64,000 nucleotides of DNA from Bettongia penicillata ogilbyi (GCA_023548195.1 JAJHZJ010000419.1:87042-151041), one strand, 5' to 3'; positions 44,086 through 56,309 are shown, counted from the first letter of the stretch. Made by a program: numbers and translations. Notes: generated by a model from the letters alone, not told the origin.

Positions 44086-45170
44086 GAGGTAAAGTTGAAT
44101 TGGATTATAGTGATTCCAGATATGAAATTTCATCAGTGGGGAATACAGTATGAAAATATCCTTCACTGATACAAGTCAACGACTTGTCTGAAAAGTCAAC
44201 AAATTATCTTGAAAAGTGAGAGGCAAAATATTTTGCTCAGAGTCCAAAGCCATTATGTGTTAGAGGTATGACTTGAACCTTTCCCATAGTTGTACATCAA
44301 ACAGAGACCAGATGAGTTATCACGTTCTTCATGATTCAATAGTGAACCTTCTACCCATTGTGCCACAATGTTTTTTTCTATTGTCATCCCAAGATGACAT
44401 ATTTATTATGAGTCATGGCCTAAGGAAAGGCAATCCTTCTACAAACTCTTTCTTGTCAATGCATGAACATTGGTAGTTCTGAGCCTTTTGATCAAATGCT
44501 ACATTATTTTCCTGAGAAAAATTTCAACACTTTATAAAGGCAGAAATGATGTTTTACTGCGCGTCTCTCAGGAAGCTAGAGGGTGTGGCAGGGACAGGGT
44601 TCAGAATGGTCCATCCCAAATTCCACCTCTAAAAAATTTTCCTTTTGCAGTCACCAACCAAACCCATAGATACCTGGCCTCTTCCTGTTCTGAAAGTACC
44701 AGCCCTGGTTTCACAGGCTATAGAGAAAATGATCTGCCTTCTGCACTACATACTTCAAAAGATCCCTCTCCTCCCTCTCAAAATCTTCATTAGAAACTAC
44801 TGCCAATTTAAATGAAAAGAAACCAGTCCTAGTCAGTCACACACTTCAGAACATTTTAAGTACTGCATAACAGCTTGTTTGGAGCCGAGGAGGATTAAGG
44901 GAAAGGAAGCTGCCTGCTGGGCTACTCCTTACTAAATTCACTCCAATATTTACAAGATTCTTGTCAGAGAGATTATCATATCCTGCTACAGAAGGAAATA
45001 TATCTCTACTAATTCTGTAACACAGTTAGAGATTAAAGCTACAAACTTGGTGTAAAAAACACAAATGATTTCAAAGAACTAATGAGTGTGAGAAGGAATT
45101 CAAGTTACTGAGGAGAAGAAACTGGGATAGATGATATGAGGAGTAGGAAGGCAAAGGATTAAAAAATTCA
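44085..45170. other. Unassigned; possible decayed SINE at its start
   Basis: 44,200-44,370 weakly resembles antisense MIR (a cagagtccaaagccattatg block). 44,860-45,080 is non-repetitive with balanced composition. No gene recognised; the 107-codon frame at 44,470-44,793 has no known motif. Confidence 0.3.
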
Positions 45171-45174
45171 CATT

Positions 45175-45385
45175 TCTACAATGTTTTAAGAGTTTCAAAG
45201 AGTTTTACTTCCTGCCCTCCCCCCAAGAAAAAGAAACCCCAACCATCCCTGGGATGTCCTTAATATGAGTATTGGTATCTTCATTTTACAGAAGGCAAAA
45301 GGGAGAAATTAAAGGCACTTGGATGTGGTCACACAGTTCTTAAGTATTGGCATGAGAATTTCAATTCAGATTGGAATGTTATGCT
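45175..45385 (-). mobile_element. MIR fragment
   Basis: Antisense: atcttcattttacagaaggc, a ggtcacacagttcttaagta block, and a decayed 5' end. Confidence 0.65.
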
Positions 45386-45469
45386 CTGGAATGTTTAAAT
45401 AATGTTTATTGTAATTGTCGTTTGCTCTTTCACCTCGTGAAATGACAGCGAATTTCTTTTCTCTTGCAG

Positions 45470-45567
45470 TTTTCTTCATTTGGCAGGTGAAAAAAACAAG
45501 GAAGAAACAAAATCTCACTCCCGGTCATCACCAGGTCACCAGCCTTTGAGAGGGTATTTCATGCACA
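45470..45567 (+). other. Candidate internal exon (open, splice-flanked)
   Basis: A good acceptor (tttcttttctcttgcag, ending 45,469) and a consensus donor (gtaagt, from 45,568) flank 98 bases. One frame is open across all of it (residues LAGEKNKEETKSHSRSSPGH and a short tail, hydrophilic, unrecognised). The flanks (45,390-45,470) are not a repeat I know and hold an unusual CpG-containing stretch. It could be an exon of a gene whose other exons lie outside, a cryptic site, or chance. I see no other exon nearby that would join it in phase. Confidence 0.25.
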
Positions 45568-45744
45568 GTAAGTTCAGGACAGAATTAATCACTGAAAAGG
45601 CAGGAGGGCTGGGAATTTGGTATATATCTATTCCGGTGTATCTTCTATCTCATGCAATTCTAATATCGTCACTGTACAGTTTCAGCACATGCATTCAAAT
45701 ACAGGGCTTGAGACTGTGAATTCCGTTAGCCCACTATCAGAAGC

Positions 45745-45860
45745 TTTTCCAGGTATCACCATGGACAAGTTATTTCTCCTCTCAAAGCTTCAGTCTCCTC
45801 CTTCTGTAAGATGAGTAGGTTGGACCAAATGAGCGTTGGATCTAGGATCATTTGATTGTG
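45745..45860 (+). mobile_element. MIR fragment
   Basis: Sense: ggacaagttatttctcctct, agcttcagtctcctccttct, gtaagatgagtaggttggac. Confidence 0.65.
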
Positions 45861-46089
45861 AGAAAGGAATTTCATTGTTCTCCTTCCACAGCAAATGGTA
45901 AAGAAACCAGCCCCCTCCCTATGTGGGAGCTGACACACCACTATCTGCTTAAGGACCAACCATTTGTTAAAATATAGCTAATTTTGGTTTTTTGTGTTTC
46001 TGCTCACCATGCCAAATAACTTATGAATGACTCTGAAATTTTTCCTTTTTTCCACATCTTTTCCCTTTTACTTCACCTTTCTTTTCCTC

Positions 46090-46265
46090 TGTATATATCT
46101 TATACATACCTAACAATTTGTATGTTGTCTCTCTCGTTAATTTGGATTATTAAATTCTTTGTAGGCAGGGACTATTTTTATTTCTTAGTATTTCCAGAAT
46201 GTAGGACAATTTCTGAAATATATTTAGCTTTTAATAAATGTTTATATGTTTTTGGATTCTCTTTT
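46090..46265 (+). mobile_element. L2-type LINE 3' end
   Basis: Contains attctttgtaggcagggact, cttagtatttccagaatgta and tttagcttttaataaatgtt. Confidence 0.7.
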
Positions 46266-46269
46266 TAAA

Positions 46270-46684
46270 TGAAATGTTATTTTTAATTGTGGATTTAATT
46301 ATCAATAAACTCAAACATCTGCACAATATATGAAGAACAAGAAAAATGATATGCTAATTTCTGTGAAAAGATATATGTTTGTGTAATTACATGTATATAC
46401 TGTAATACTTATATATACATATAATAAACAAAATAACAATAACATTATCTTGCTTATTCTTCTTTAGGTTTTCTTATTTTCTTTGTATTTATAACATTTT
46501 TGTTGATGCTCTTTTAAAATGCTATTTTCAGTTTAGGCTAAAAAACACAAGTTCACCTTCAAGAGTTCATTGATTACTCTCTGGCCACGGGACCAACAAG
46601 ATAACTGACTAAACAGTTTCCCAAAATAAGCTGAATCCACAAGGGGAAGAAATAGACAGGGGTGGGGGTGGCTGGAGGGGTAGT

Positions 46685-46715
<31 letters not shown>

Positions 46716-47035
46716 CTTTATGAATTAACAATGATAAATGCTAATCTTTAGAGGCTTTTATACAGCACAAGTTCCCACTAGCTTCCATGCTTCTGATAGA
46801 GAAGCAAACATCAACCTGTGAGCCTCTTTCTGAGGTCCATAATGGAATCCTTTAGTACCCTGCCTAACATCTCACCTTCTGTCCTTCCACCAAGAAGGAG
46901 AGATTGATCCTGATCTATTCATGTGAGGTATGAATGATGGTGGAGGGGGGAGAAAGAATGATGCCTTCTAACTGAGGCATTCCTTAGGTTTTTAGGGATC
47001 ACTAAGGATCCAGTGATTCTTTATATAATATCATA
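46270..47035. other. Unassigned; GACAGA repeat at 46,680-46,715
   Basis: AT-rich sequence with a short GAGACAGAGACAGAGA array. No gene recognised. Confidence 0.4.
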
Positions 47036-47039
47036 TTAT

Positions 47040-47170
47040 ATATAATAATTATATAATAAGTATTTATTTATTAAGTACATTCTATGTGGAAAGTACTCTG
47101 CTAAGAACTAGGGACATAAAATCCATAGTCTCAAGGTACTCAGATTCTAATGGGAGAAACAACATGCAAG
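47040..47170 (-). mobile_element. L2-type LINE 3' end
   Basis: Antisense L2 end: tttattaagtacattctatg, gtactctgctaagaactagg and cagattctaatgggagaaac. Confidence 0.8.
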
Positions 47171-47480
47171 CGTCTATTTATAGAGATGTGTGTGTATAGA
47201 TGTTATATATAGATATATGCATAAACAAATACAAGCACATGCATATATGTATATATTACGCACATATATGTATAAGGATGTGTGTATACACATATGTATG
47301 TCTATCTGTACTCCAAAAAAGTGCCAAGACAGTTCAAATTGCACCTTTACTGTTTCCTCGTACTGTTTGTACCTTTCTTTCAGGTATTTCTTGCCAATGT
47401 GAAGGTGTGTATATATGCATATAGTATGTATGTACATAAACACAGGTAAGGAGGTGTATTTGTGTGTATATTCCTCCCTC
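47170..47480. repeat. TATA/CATA/TGTG simple sequence
   Basis: Degenerate TATG/CATA tracts at 47,185-47,310 and 47,405-47,475. Several overlapping frames over them are low-complexity. Confidence 0.7.
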
Positions 47481-47539
47481 TTGCAAAAATTTAGAATTTT
47501 AACAAGTTCTCATCTTAGAAGATAGGGATCAAAACATAA

Positions 47540-47650
47540 TTGTAAGAGAATTGATCTTGAAATAAGGAAGGATTGTTTCAAGTGAGACCTCTGACTCATT
47601 CTCATTATATCACCCTGAGTAAGTCATTTCATGTTTCAGTGCTCCAGGAA
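47540..47650 (+). mobile_element. MIR fragment, decayed
   Basis: Sense: gagacctctgactcattctc, a decayed gagtaagtcatttcatgttt block. Confidence 0.5.
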
Positions 47651-47870
47651 ACTCAGATTCTAATGGAATGCAAAGAGGTACAATATATTCATATGAGTAT
47701 TTGTGCACATGTATGTGTATATGAATGCATGTGTATGCATACACGTGTATATGCACAGACATGTAAAGATGTAATATGAGAAGAAAATGTATTAGCAGTG
47801 GGAGGGACAAGGAAAGACTTCTTGTAGAAGGTGAAATCTGAGCTGCATTAGTACCTCTTTTTTCATTAAG
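47640..47870 (-). mobile_element. L2-type fragment split by TATG repeat
   Basis: Antisense L2 words actcagattctaatggaatg (47,650) and ggaaagacttcttgtagaag (47,810) in the right order, with a TATG/CATG-rich stretch between. Confidence 0.5.
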
Positions 47871-48264
47871 AAAAACTGGGTTCAATTGGAAGTCAGAAAC
47901 AGGCTATTGTGTCATTTATTGGAGAGCAAGAATTTTAGTAACACAGGATCTCAGTTGTGAATCTTTAAGAGACCTTAGATAAAATCTACTGCAAGATATA
48001 TTGAAAGCAGATCAAAATAAACAACAACAGAAACAAAAGAAAACACTGGCCATGGGGAATGGATACTTGGATTCTAATAGTGCATGGGGGTTCATAATTC
48101 CTATAATTTGAAACTAGGAATAAACTCTGAGTACATGAAGTCTAGCTTCCTCGTTCAGAATTCTTCACCTATCTGCCTTAGGATTTGGGGCACCTTCAGA
48201 AATGGATTTCTTTGGCCTAGATCTAGGACTTCATTGATACAGAGAATTTCTACTGAGGAAAATC

Positions 48265-48385
48265 TTCTTGGATCACTAAGAGACTAACTTTTCCAGGGTC
48301 ATATAGTCAGTACATCAGAAGCAGAGTTTGAAAGGAAGCCTTGTTAACTCCAAGACCAGCTTTCTTCCATTAAGCCATGATCCAT
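48265..48385 (-). mobile_element. MIR 5' part
   Basis: Antisense: ccagggtcatatagtcagta, agagtttgaaaggaagcctt and a decayed tRNA-like end. Confidence 0.6.
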
Positions 48386-48389
48386 ATCT

Positions 48390-49245
48390 TCTAAGATGAG
48401 AACTTGCTAAAAATCCTATTCTTCAGTCCATTAAATAATTCAGGTACAATCCCTTGGTATGGCATGCAAACTGGAAAATATTATACATTTCCCTTAAAAA
48501 CCATTTATAAAATTAATAATTATTCTTTTTTCACTGTTACATTTCTATCTGTCATTCTTCTTTATATGATTATGTTATATTGTTTGATTATGATTCCACA
48601 TCAATTAATTTAGGTAAAGTATGCTTAAAATCATTTAGGTCATGTAACCAGTCTGACTATTAACATATTAATAAGTATTGATATAATGGCACAGTAAAAA
48701 CTTTACCAGGAAACATAATTTGTGCACAAATTGTGTGATAAATTATTTCTCTTTTCAGTACTCCTTCCCCCAATTTCCTGACACATAACTGTATTAATAA
48801 AGGCTCTTCAATTTGTGATGAATGATTTTAGTTTCCACAACTTGTGTGTTGTTTACAAATGATAATACCAATGTCAGTATCCCTCTTCCCAATATCCTTT
48901 ACTATGTTCTTTCCAAGATAACCACCATGTAATTATCAATTGCTGTTGCTTAAAAAATAAAATCTGTTCATAGACCTCTGAGAAAATCAGTGAGTAAAAA
49001 TGAATACATTTTCCCTGTTTTCCTGATCTCCTGCCAATTTTTCAGCTTTTTAGCAAAGCATTATATTTTAGCATTCTTCCTTGTGTACTGCCTTCATGAA
49101 GATAATTAATAATTTTCTTGACTTTGATTATATTATTGATGTGAGAGAGGTAGGGATAGAATTTAGACTTCAAAACTTTAAAAAATATGTTAAAATTGCT
49201 TTAACATGTAATTGGGGAAAATTACATATGTTTGTATGTACTTAC
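48390..49245. other. Intergenic, nothing recognised
   Basis: AT-rich. No feature recognised. Confidence 0.35.
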
Positions 49246-49249
49246 ATGT

Positions 49250-49295
49250 ATAGATAGATAGACAGACAGACAGACAGATGGGTAGACAGATAGAT
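49250..49295. repeat. GATA/GACA tetranucleotide repeat
   Basis: Three GATA-type units, four to five GACA units, then GATG and GATA units. This is the class of tetranucleotide found in Bkm-like satellites, but the array is short. Confidence 0.9.
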
Positions 49296-49600
49296 CTTTG
49301 TACTAGTCCTGCACAACATTATGATCCTTGAGCCACTTGCTGTGTGCCAAAGGATTTCCTCTGCATACAAGGGATGTTTCCCTCTGCGTTTTTTCTCTGG
49401 AAATCCTTTGGTGTGCTGCAAGTGACCTAAGGGCCAGAAGCAGCCTATCTTAGACAAAGAGGAGTTCAAAGACTACAGTAAATCACTAATTTCAGAATGA
49501 TGATCATATTATTCTTTTAAAAAAAACCCTAAAATACAGTACAGTCAATATCTCACATTAAATTTGAAATACAAATTCACTGTAGCAACCCACCAAAGTC
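49295..49600. other. Spacer with a split inverted echo
   Basis: Words ccaaaggatttcctctgcat (49,347) and a reversed aatcctttggtgtgctgcaa (49,403) form a partial inverted repeat. No gene recognised. Confidence 0.4.
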
Positions 49601-49604
49601 AGTA

Positions 49605-49700
49605 CAAGTCAGTATTAAGTATTATTACTCTAATTTTACAGATAAGATATCTGAGGTTTAAAGTGCCTCTGACATACTCAGTAAAGTTCAAAGGCTAAAT
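49605..49700 (-). mobile_element. MIR core fragment
   Basis: Antisense: ctctaattttacagataaga, then tctgaggtttaaagtgcctc. Confidence 0.5.
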
Positions 49701-49814
49701 TTTAACTTCTTCTCTTGATATTTTTACTATTTTTGAAGTCTATGATTTAATCAGCTTGGGTTCTACCTTGCTAGATGTTAAAAAGAACATATTCCACAGT
49801 TCAGTTGACTTCCC

Positions 49815-49965
49815 TTCATAATGGTGCAGTGGGAAAAGTAATGAATTTTATTCAAAAGTCCTGGGTTCTTTTGTTAACTCCACCATTATTCAGCTATGTG
49901 ATCTTGACCAGATCAATTAACCTAATTTGACTTTCCTTATTTGTAATCTTAAAAATTTTGAGTAA
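49815..49965 (+). mobile_element. MIR/CORE-SINE 5' part
   Basis: Sense: ataatggtgcagtgggaaaa, cctgggttcttttgttaact, cagctatgtgatcttgacca, gatcaattaacctaatttga. Confidence 0.7.
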
Positions 49966-50224
49966 ACCAACAAAAAAAAAAATCCTTTCCAAATCCAAAT
50001 GTAGGTTACTATGAATTGCCCTGGATAAAAAAAAAAAATGATCATGTTTAGTCAAAATTTGGTGATAAATCTCTATGAGTTTAGCTTCACTGATCTTCAT
50101 ATAATGGATGTATATTACAAGCTTTTCCAGGTGGATAGGGTCTATGCTGCTGGGATAGACTTAGAGAACACAGGGTTATTTGCACATCAAGATGAGTTAG
50201 AGGAGGATTTCAATGGAGAGGGAA

Positions 50225-50420
50225 GTGGAATGGTCTATTGGAAAACTGGCTCTGGAGGTGTAGGCCAGGATCCAAAACCCAGCTCTGATGCTGTGACCTG
50301 TATTGACCTGGGAAGGTCACTTATCCTCTTTTAGCCTCATTTTCTTAATCTATAAAATGAAGGCATTGGTAGAATAGCTTTGTGGTGACTTCCAATATTA
50401 GATCCATGATTTGAAGATCT
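50225..50420 (+). mobile_element. MIR/CORE-SINE
   Basis: Sense: gaatggtctattggaaaact, tgacctgggaaggtcactta, tcctcttttagcctcatttt, ataaaatgaaggcattggta. Confidence 0.75.
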
Positions 50421-51340
50421 TACGTGTTTAAATAAGAAATATATGTTCTTAATTTTACATTTGTTTGGCAATTATAATTTAACAACACTGATATGTAAAG
50501 GTCATATTTCAGTGATAAAACACTGGATTGATTAGAATATTTTTCATGGAGAAATAGATTCATTATTTTAGAAATATTTTGACAATAAACACCTTTTTTT
50601 GTTATTTGTGGCAATTATAAGAATGGATATGACTCCATTAAGTATAACATGGACAACATTCATAGTTCAAGTTTAACAGTAATTAAACTATTGTTTGCAG
50701 TTATCCAAAGGAAATTTTGCACTCGATTTTCTTAATTTCTTTCTTCCTCTCTCACATTCTCCCATCAAAAGGGGAGAAATTTGTGATAATTTCCTTAAAT
50801 TTTCCAAATATTCAAAGTACATAGATTTTAACAGAATCCCCCATCATTCCATTTTATTACTCTTTGCATTTTATGCATTCTTTAAAATGAAGAGGAAAAA
50901 GGACCGTTTTTCTCTAGAAACAATATTTGTCCTTGTGTTTACTACAACAAGTTGAATCAATTAAATTCTGAAGATGTATGTTGGATGAAGAATATGTATA
51001 GTGTTGTTAAGCATGCCTAAGACGGAAGAGGCATAGCTGTTTTTTTTCCCACTTGAACAATTACAGTCTCATTAGAGAAAAAAGAAATTATATATAATCA
51101 TATATAGTGTGAACATTGTATAAGCATTTCTTCCTATACCATATTATATGGTACAAAATATTAGTTAGGACTGAAGAAATTCAGAAAAAGTGAACTTTTA
51201 CTTTAGCGAATATTTATGGAACACCTCAACTACTTTGTCTTGTAGCAATGCTGGCACAGAAAACAGCAAATTGTTCCTTTTCCAATAAGAAATTATTGTT
51301 TTCTTTCATGTAATTTATTAATATAAAACACATCTACTAA
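50420..51340. other. Intergenic, nothing recognised
   Basis: AT-rich. The 86-codon frame at 50,695-50,955 has no motif. Confidence 0.35.
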
Positions 51341-51344
51341 TGGT

Positions 51345-51530
51345 TTTAAAAGCATTTACAAAGTATTTTTCTCACAAGAGCCCTGTTAAGTAGGTAGTGC
51401 AAATGTTACTCTATCCATTTTACATAAGAGAAAACTGAGGATTACAAAAGTTAAACGATTTGTCCAAAGCAGGATCTGAACCAAATTTATTCAAGTCCAA
51501 GTTCAGAGATGCTTCCATTACACATTGTGG
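51345..51530 (-). mobile_element. MIR/CORE-SINE
   Basis: Antisense: aagcatttacaaagtatttt, cccattttacataagagaaa-type core at about 51,415, a decayed gcaggatctgaaccaaattt box, and the tRNA-like end near 51,525. Confidence 0.75.
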
Positions 51531-51789
51531 TGTCCAGTGAAGATTAACACACATCCTTCTGCTTCCTGTATCCTTCAAAGAAAATGTTTATTTTCAAGAT
51601 AGTTGATTTGCTTTTCCCATGTAAGCACAATCCCTGACTGTTTCTTTTAAGGGAATGCTTCTTTTAATCATTTATCAGATAAAATCAGTACAGTCACTGT
51701 GTTACTGTGGAATGGTCAAAAGAATGTGGTTTCATCTGCAAGTCTGTACCCCTGAGAAGTAAAAGAATATAGAACAAAGCTGTCAGTAT

Positions 51790-51965
51790 ATTGGAATGAT
51801 TAATGTGGAAGTGGTCATTGTGGATTTGACTCCTGGCTCTATCAGGTGTTGCACAGGTTATTGAAGCACCCTGGACCTCACCTTCCTCATGGGGAAAATT
51901 AGGGGCTTGTATTTCATAATTGCTAAGTTCTCTTCCAGTTCCACATTTGTCAGCCAATGACAGTA
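51790..51965 (+). mobile_element. MIR/CORE-SINE fragment
   Basis: Sense: tttgactcctggctctatca, ggacctcaccttcctcatgg, and ctaagttctcttccagttcc. Confidence 0.6.
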
Positions 51966-51991
51966 TTGTGTAAATAGTGGATAGTGACTGC

Positions 51992-52013
51992 TTTTTTTTT
52001 TTTTTTTTTTTTT
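51992..52013. repeat. Poly-T run (22 T)
   Basis: Could be the A tail of a minus-strand retrocopy lying to the right, but no polyadenylation signal is seen in the right place and I do not recognise the adjoining sequence. Confidence 0.8.
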
Positions 52014-53540
52014 GCAACAATCAGTTTACTGAATTAATCTATGGACTTTTGCTTTTTAAACAAAAACAATAAATTCCAACCACATAGTGATAGAGTATGG
52101 ATTTTATATTAACTTATCCCCCCATACAACAGCTCTACAGCAGTTTCTTCTGTCATTACCTCATTAACTGAGAGCATACTATCTAACCTCATCAGGCCAT
52201 TCTTTGTTTCCTCTCTCCTACACAAAGTTTTCTCCTTCACAAAACAACTCTGTAGCAATTCTCAACCTAGAAGATAAGTGATAACCGGAATGTGTGGCAA
52301 CTACTAGATGATGCTATCTCTAATATTTGCTTTTAATAAGCAGTCACCAAAGCAAAAAATTTTCACTGTTCAGCAAAGATACATATTGCAAATGTTATAA
52401 TAAGCAAGCTTTCCAGAAGTATTTAGAATAAATTTAAAGTAGGTACCAAGGAATGTTTTATTGATTGGCACCTCCTTTTCAGCTAAGTGAGGGTCTAATT
52501 TGCCTCTTTAAACTATGAAATCCTGTAGCAAATATTCAAGGAAGATATGAGGATGATGATTTTTTTTCAAACCAGGAAATATCAGTGAATTTGGAAACAT
52601 TCTGCCTATATGGGACTGAAAGTTTAAAGTAAAACTTGAAACAGAAGGGAAGACCTTGCCCAAGGCAATAGATACAAATGATTTCCTACCCTAAGAAAAT
52701 CTTTTTAATCAGTAGATTATCTACCAAGATGAGAAAAAAGGCTTGCTTGGTCAGCGGTTTGACAAAGTGTTCCTGTAGGTTACTGTATTTGCCAATAGCA
52801 AAAATGTCCTTCCCATTTCCCCCTGACACTTCCATCATTACTTCTACCATTCTAAGTATGTCAGAAAGGCATCATTTATTAAAATAAATACAATTTTGAA
52901 TCTTACGTATCTTTTTTTTTCCAAGGCAGGGCAAAATGAGCATTCACATTTCTAATTCCAATCCTTAGCTCTGATTTTAAAATGTTAGATCCCCAAAGAT
53001 GCCCCTTTCTAACACTTCAGCAAATATATTCATATCAATAAAAGAGACAGAAGCTGTTAATTTACAGAAAAGTTACACCAAGAGGAATGCTATATCTCTA
53101 ATTAGCAGTCTGAGTTTCTCATCATCTTTGATCAGAACTATGTTATACCTCAATGCATTGCTATTACTTATTCTAGAAGCTAATTATTTTAAATCTATAT
53201 TTATATTTCAGTACATAAACAATTATTACTAATACCTAAGACATGGATGGCCCTTGTTCAGATGAAAAAAGAAATTATGAGGCCTTTCTAGTTTTAATCA
53301 CCCAACATCTCCATAAGAAAATAATAATAATAGTAGTAGTAATCTTCAAATGATTCTTATATTGCCTTTGATAAACATGGCATGCATCAGATTAAAATAT
53401 TCAGTTAAGTATAAAAATGCATAATTAACTTTTTAATCATGTCACTGCAATTTTAAATGGATTTCTCGTCTCCACAAAGAGAAAAGCACGTGTCATGTTG
53501 ACATCACATACAACTCTGTGGGGGGCAGAAATTGAAGCCT
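52014..53540. other. Unassigned, possible old retrocopy next to poly-T
   Basis: Non-repetitive AT-rich sequence. No known gene, repeat or RNA recognised. Confidence 0.3.
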
Positions 53541-53549
53541 GTTAAGTAC

Positions 53550-53650
53550 ATATATATTTTATATACACATACATATATATGTGTGTTTATTTGTGTATAT
53601 ATGCATGTAAATATGTATATGCATGTACAAATATAAATACATACAAAATT
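53550..53650. repeat. TATA/CATA/TGTA simple sequence
   Basis: Degenerate alternating purine-pyrimidine tract directly before an L2 3' end. It probably arose from the L2 terminal repeat. Confidence 0.7.
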
Positions 53651-53654
53651 ACAT

Positions 53655-54010
53655 ATATACACATTTATTAAGCATCTACTCTGTATCAAGCATGGTGCCA
53701 AGTACTAGGGATACAATGAAAAGTGATTGATAGAGAGACAAAGTTACAGATATAGTACCTTCTCTTGTGGATTTCATAACCTAATACAGAAAATAACATG
53801 TAAACAATTATGTACAAAAAAGTTAAATGAAAAATAAATAGGAAGTTACCAAGAGAGTGAAAGTATTTGAAATAGGAGAAATTAAGAAAAGCTTCCTGAA
53901 GGTGTGATTTTAGTTAGGACTTGAAGGAAGCCAGGAGGCAGAGATAAGGAAAGAAAGCATTCCAGGTATGGAATGGTCAGAACTGAAAAATAGAGGGTCT
54001 TACAGATAGC
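53655..54010 (-). mobile_element. L2-type LINE 3' part
   Basis: Antisense: tttattaagcatctactctg, ccaagtactagggatacaat, agtaccttctcttgtggatt, gaaaagcttcctgaaggtgt, gacttgaaggaagccaggag and gaaagcattccaggtatgga in canonical order. Confidence 0.85.
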
Positions 54011-54054
54011 ACATACATGTTTTCATATACAGTACTTACCCTGAATGGGCTAAT

Positions 54055-54280
54055 TTCAGTCAGGAAAGAGATTCTCAACGGAGTCAATCAGGGCTTGTCC
54101 CTGTTGTCCTTTTTTTTTTTTTTAATCTATAACTTTGATAATGGAATACATGTCATGTTTATCAGGACCCAAAGTTGAGAAGGACGGCTAAGATGTTGAA
54201 TACTTGAATTTTCAAAGTTCAAGAAGGGGCAGAATGATATGAAGAATCTAATAAAATAGCATTTAATAGAGATAACTTAA
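54055..54280 (+). pseudogene. L3/CR1-type LINE RT fragment
   Basis: Sense: agtcaatcagggcttgtccc, tgttgtccttt followed by a long T run, ctttgataatggaatacatg, and catgtttatcaggacccaaa. These correspond to the RT palm region of the same family as the copy at 43,150-43,925, but to an adjoining, more 5' segment. No frame survives. Confidence 0.55.
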
Positions 54281-54339
54281 AATTTATTGTTAAGTTTAAA
54301 AATCAACCACTTCCATGCTTTTATCTGTTACTTATTCCT

Positions 54340-54400
54340 TTATATATACATATATATATACACACATATATGCATATATGCATATATGTATGTATGCATT
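54340..54400. repeat. TATA/CATA simple sequence
   Basis: Alternating TA/CA tract with TATG units. Confidence 0.8.
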
Positions 54401-54414
54401 TTTAACTGATTGTT

Positions 54415-54495
54415 TCCTTTGGGCCTCAAGCACCTGATACAATGCCTTTCACCAAACAGGCATTTAATAAATGTTTATTTAATGAGTTGAATAAG
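54415..54495 (+). mobile_element. L2-type LINE 3' end
   Basis: Contains aagcacctgatacaatgcct and aggcatttaataaatgttta. Confidence 0.7.
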
Positions 54496-54499
54496 ATTT

Positions 54500-55300
54500 A
54501 TGTAAAAATAGTACAATGGAGTTTATGAAGGAAGCGGTATATTAGAATAGAAATAAAAGAAAATTTTGAAAAGCATGAAGTTGAAGGACCTTGGGAAAAT
54601 CATTGAACAAGATTGGAAAAATTACTGAAAGAAAAATTTCATAAAGAGTAAAGAAGAATACATTTTAGAGAAAAGTGGAGATTAGCAATTCTATATACAA
54701 AGCCTCGCAAGAAAAGAATAAGAATTTATTCTATATGCCAAAAAGAAAAGAAAAGACCATTGTAGAGATTAATATAATTTTCCCTGTTTTCAAAAAAAAA
54801 ATTATGTGAGTATATCTAAAAGCCAAATGTGCCCTTTTTGTGGTTTACAATTAACATACCAAAAGTGAGAGCTGTAATAATATTCAGGTTGAAGCTATGC
54901 TCCCCACACACACATTGCCTTTTGTTTCCCTCATGAGCTCCTCCTATATTCCATTAAATCAAGCTAGCTATTTCGGAGTTTCAAAAGCATTTAGTCTGTA
55001 ACTACATTATTAGTGCCCATTTTTCTTTTACATTTGACATTTTTTTTCGACTTATTGGTCCATTTCTGAACCAGAAAAAGCAACAGCCATTATGAGTGAG
55101 TGTCATTGTCATTCTGCTCCAGTGGTTCAGAGACACATAAATATCATACATTGTAGGTACTCCTGTGTGGTAATCATGTTCATGTATCTTGCAGCTTAAC
55201 TTCCTTGTGTAGTCTGGATGCTGCGATTCATCTTTTCATTATGTAAAATGGAAACTGATTCCAAAACAAAAATTTCAAACTTCATCAGATGGTAGATCTA
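54500..55300. other. Unassigned; possible conserved non-coding stretch
   Basis: 54,500-54,780 is A-rich. 55,070-55,260 is of balanced composition with no repeat recognised. No gene seen. Confidence 0.3.
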
Positions 55301-55304
55301 AAAA

Positions 55305-55470
55305 TGTAAAGGACCCTTCAAAGACACATAGCACAACCCCTTCATTTTGCAGATAAGGAAAATCATAGTGATTAAGTAATTTGCCCAAGATCACATAATG
55401 TTACTTATAGAACCATGATAACATGAGTTCTTTGATTCCAGATTCTTTTCACTGCACATGTGCCAGTTGG
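55305..55470 (-). mobile_element. MIR/CORE-SINE fragment
   Basis: Antisense: cccttcattttgcagataag, gtaatttgcccaagatcaca, and a decayed ttctttgattccagattctt end. Confidence 0.7.
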
Positions 55471-56125
55471 TGCATGCCACGAAGCAATCATTGTGAGGTC
55501 ACAGCCATAGTTTTTATTATGAGGGCTCTTAAGAGCTCCAGTCTTTCCCTGAAATCAATAGTAATTAGCAGTTTCAGAAAACAGTTTTGCTCTGAGAAGT
55601 AGCCTCAAATACCAACTTTTAAGCAGAGACTACTTCAAGTCAGAGTAGAGAGCAAATAACACTTGTGCTATGATCCACATTCTTCATTTGTGCTCTTCTC
55701 TTGAACCTCCTGCCTATTACAGATTCTCAGATTTTGTTGCCACTCTTGTGATCTGTACTCTATCTTCCGAATGGTTTCTCTAGCCTTACTTGAACCATGT
55801 TAGTATGCCAGAACTCTACCCTTGGTTTTGATCTCTAGACATTGACCATGGCTTAATTATTGTATTTTATTTTTCCTCTCCAACTTTCATATAGTCATCC
55901 ATCTCTTAAACCCAACATAATGTTGTATAACATGATTAAACAGCTAACATTTCTGGGTTGTGTGGATTTTGAAAGTCTTTATTCTGAGGGCCTTATAAAA
56001 GGATAATTTTCATTCATTTCTTGATTCTGATGTCTAACTTTCCAAGATATTCTATTCCCCCTAATTACTTCAGGTATATGTTGAGCTTATTCACTTCATG
56101 TAGTCTATATGTAACCTAGTATCTC
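55470..56125. other. Intergenic, nothing recognised
   Basis: AT-rich. No feature recognised. Confidence 0.35.
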
Positions 56126-56129
56126 TCCT

Positions 56130-56200
56130 GGTATAACGTGAACTCCTTGAAGGCAAAGAACATTTGTATTTTCATCTTTCTATCACCAATAGATCAAAAA
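56130..56200 (+). mobile_element. L2-type LINE 3' end, short
   Basis: Contains gtgaactccttgaaggcaaa and gaacatttgtattttcatct, the start of the L2 terminal block. It stops before the usual AATAAATG end, where an unassigned block begins. Confidence 0.5.
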
Positions 56201-56309
56201 GTGTTGTATTAGAGATGCACTTGACACACAAAAAGTTATTAAGGAAATTTATTAAAGTAGAGTTTGGTGGAATTGAACACCTTGACAAAGGTAGACTCCA
56301 CCCTTCTTC

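Noticed and set aside
49250..49295. Bkm-type sex-chromosome satellite
   Set aside because: The array is under 50 bases; short GATA/GACA runs occur throughout vertebrate genomes and say nothing about the chromosome.
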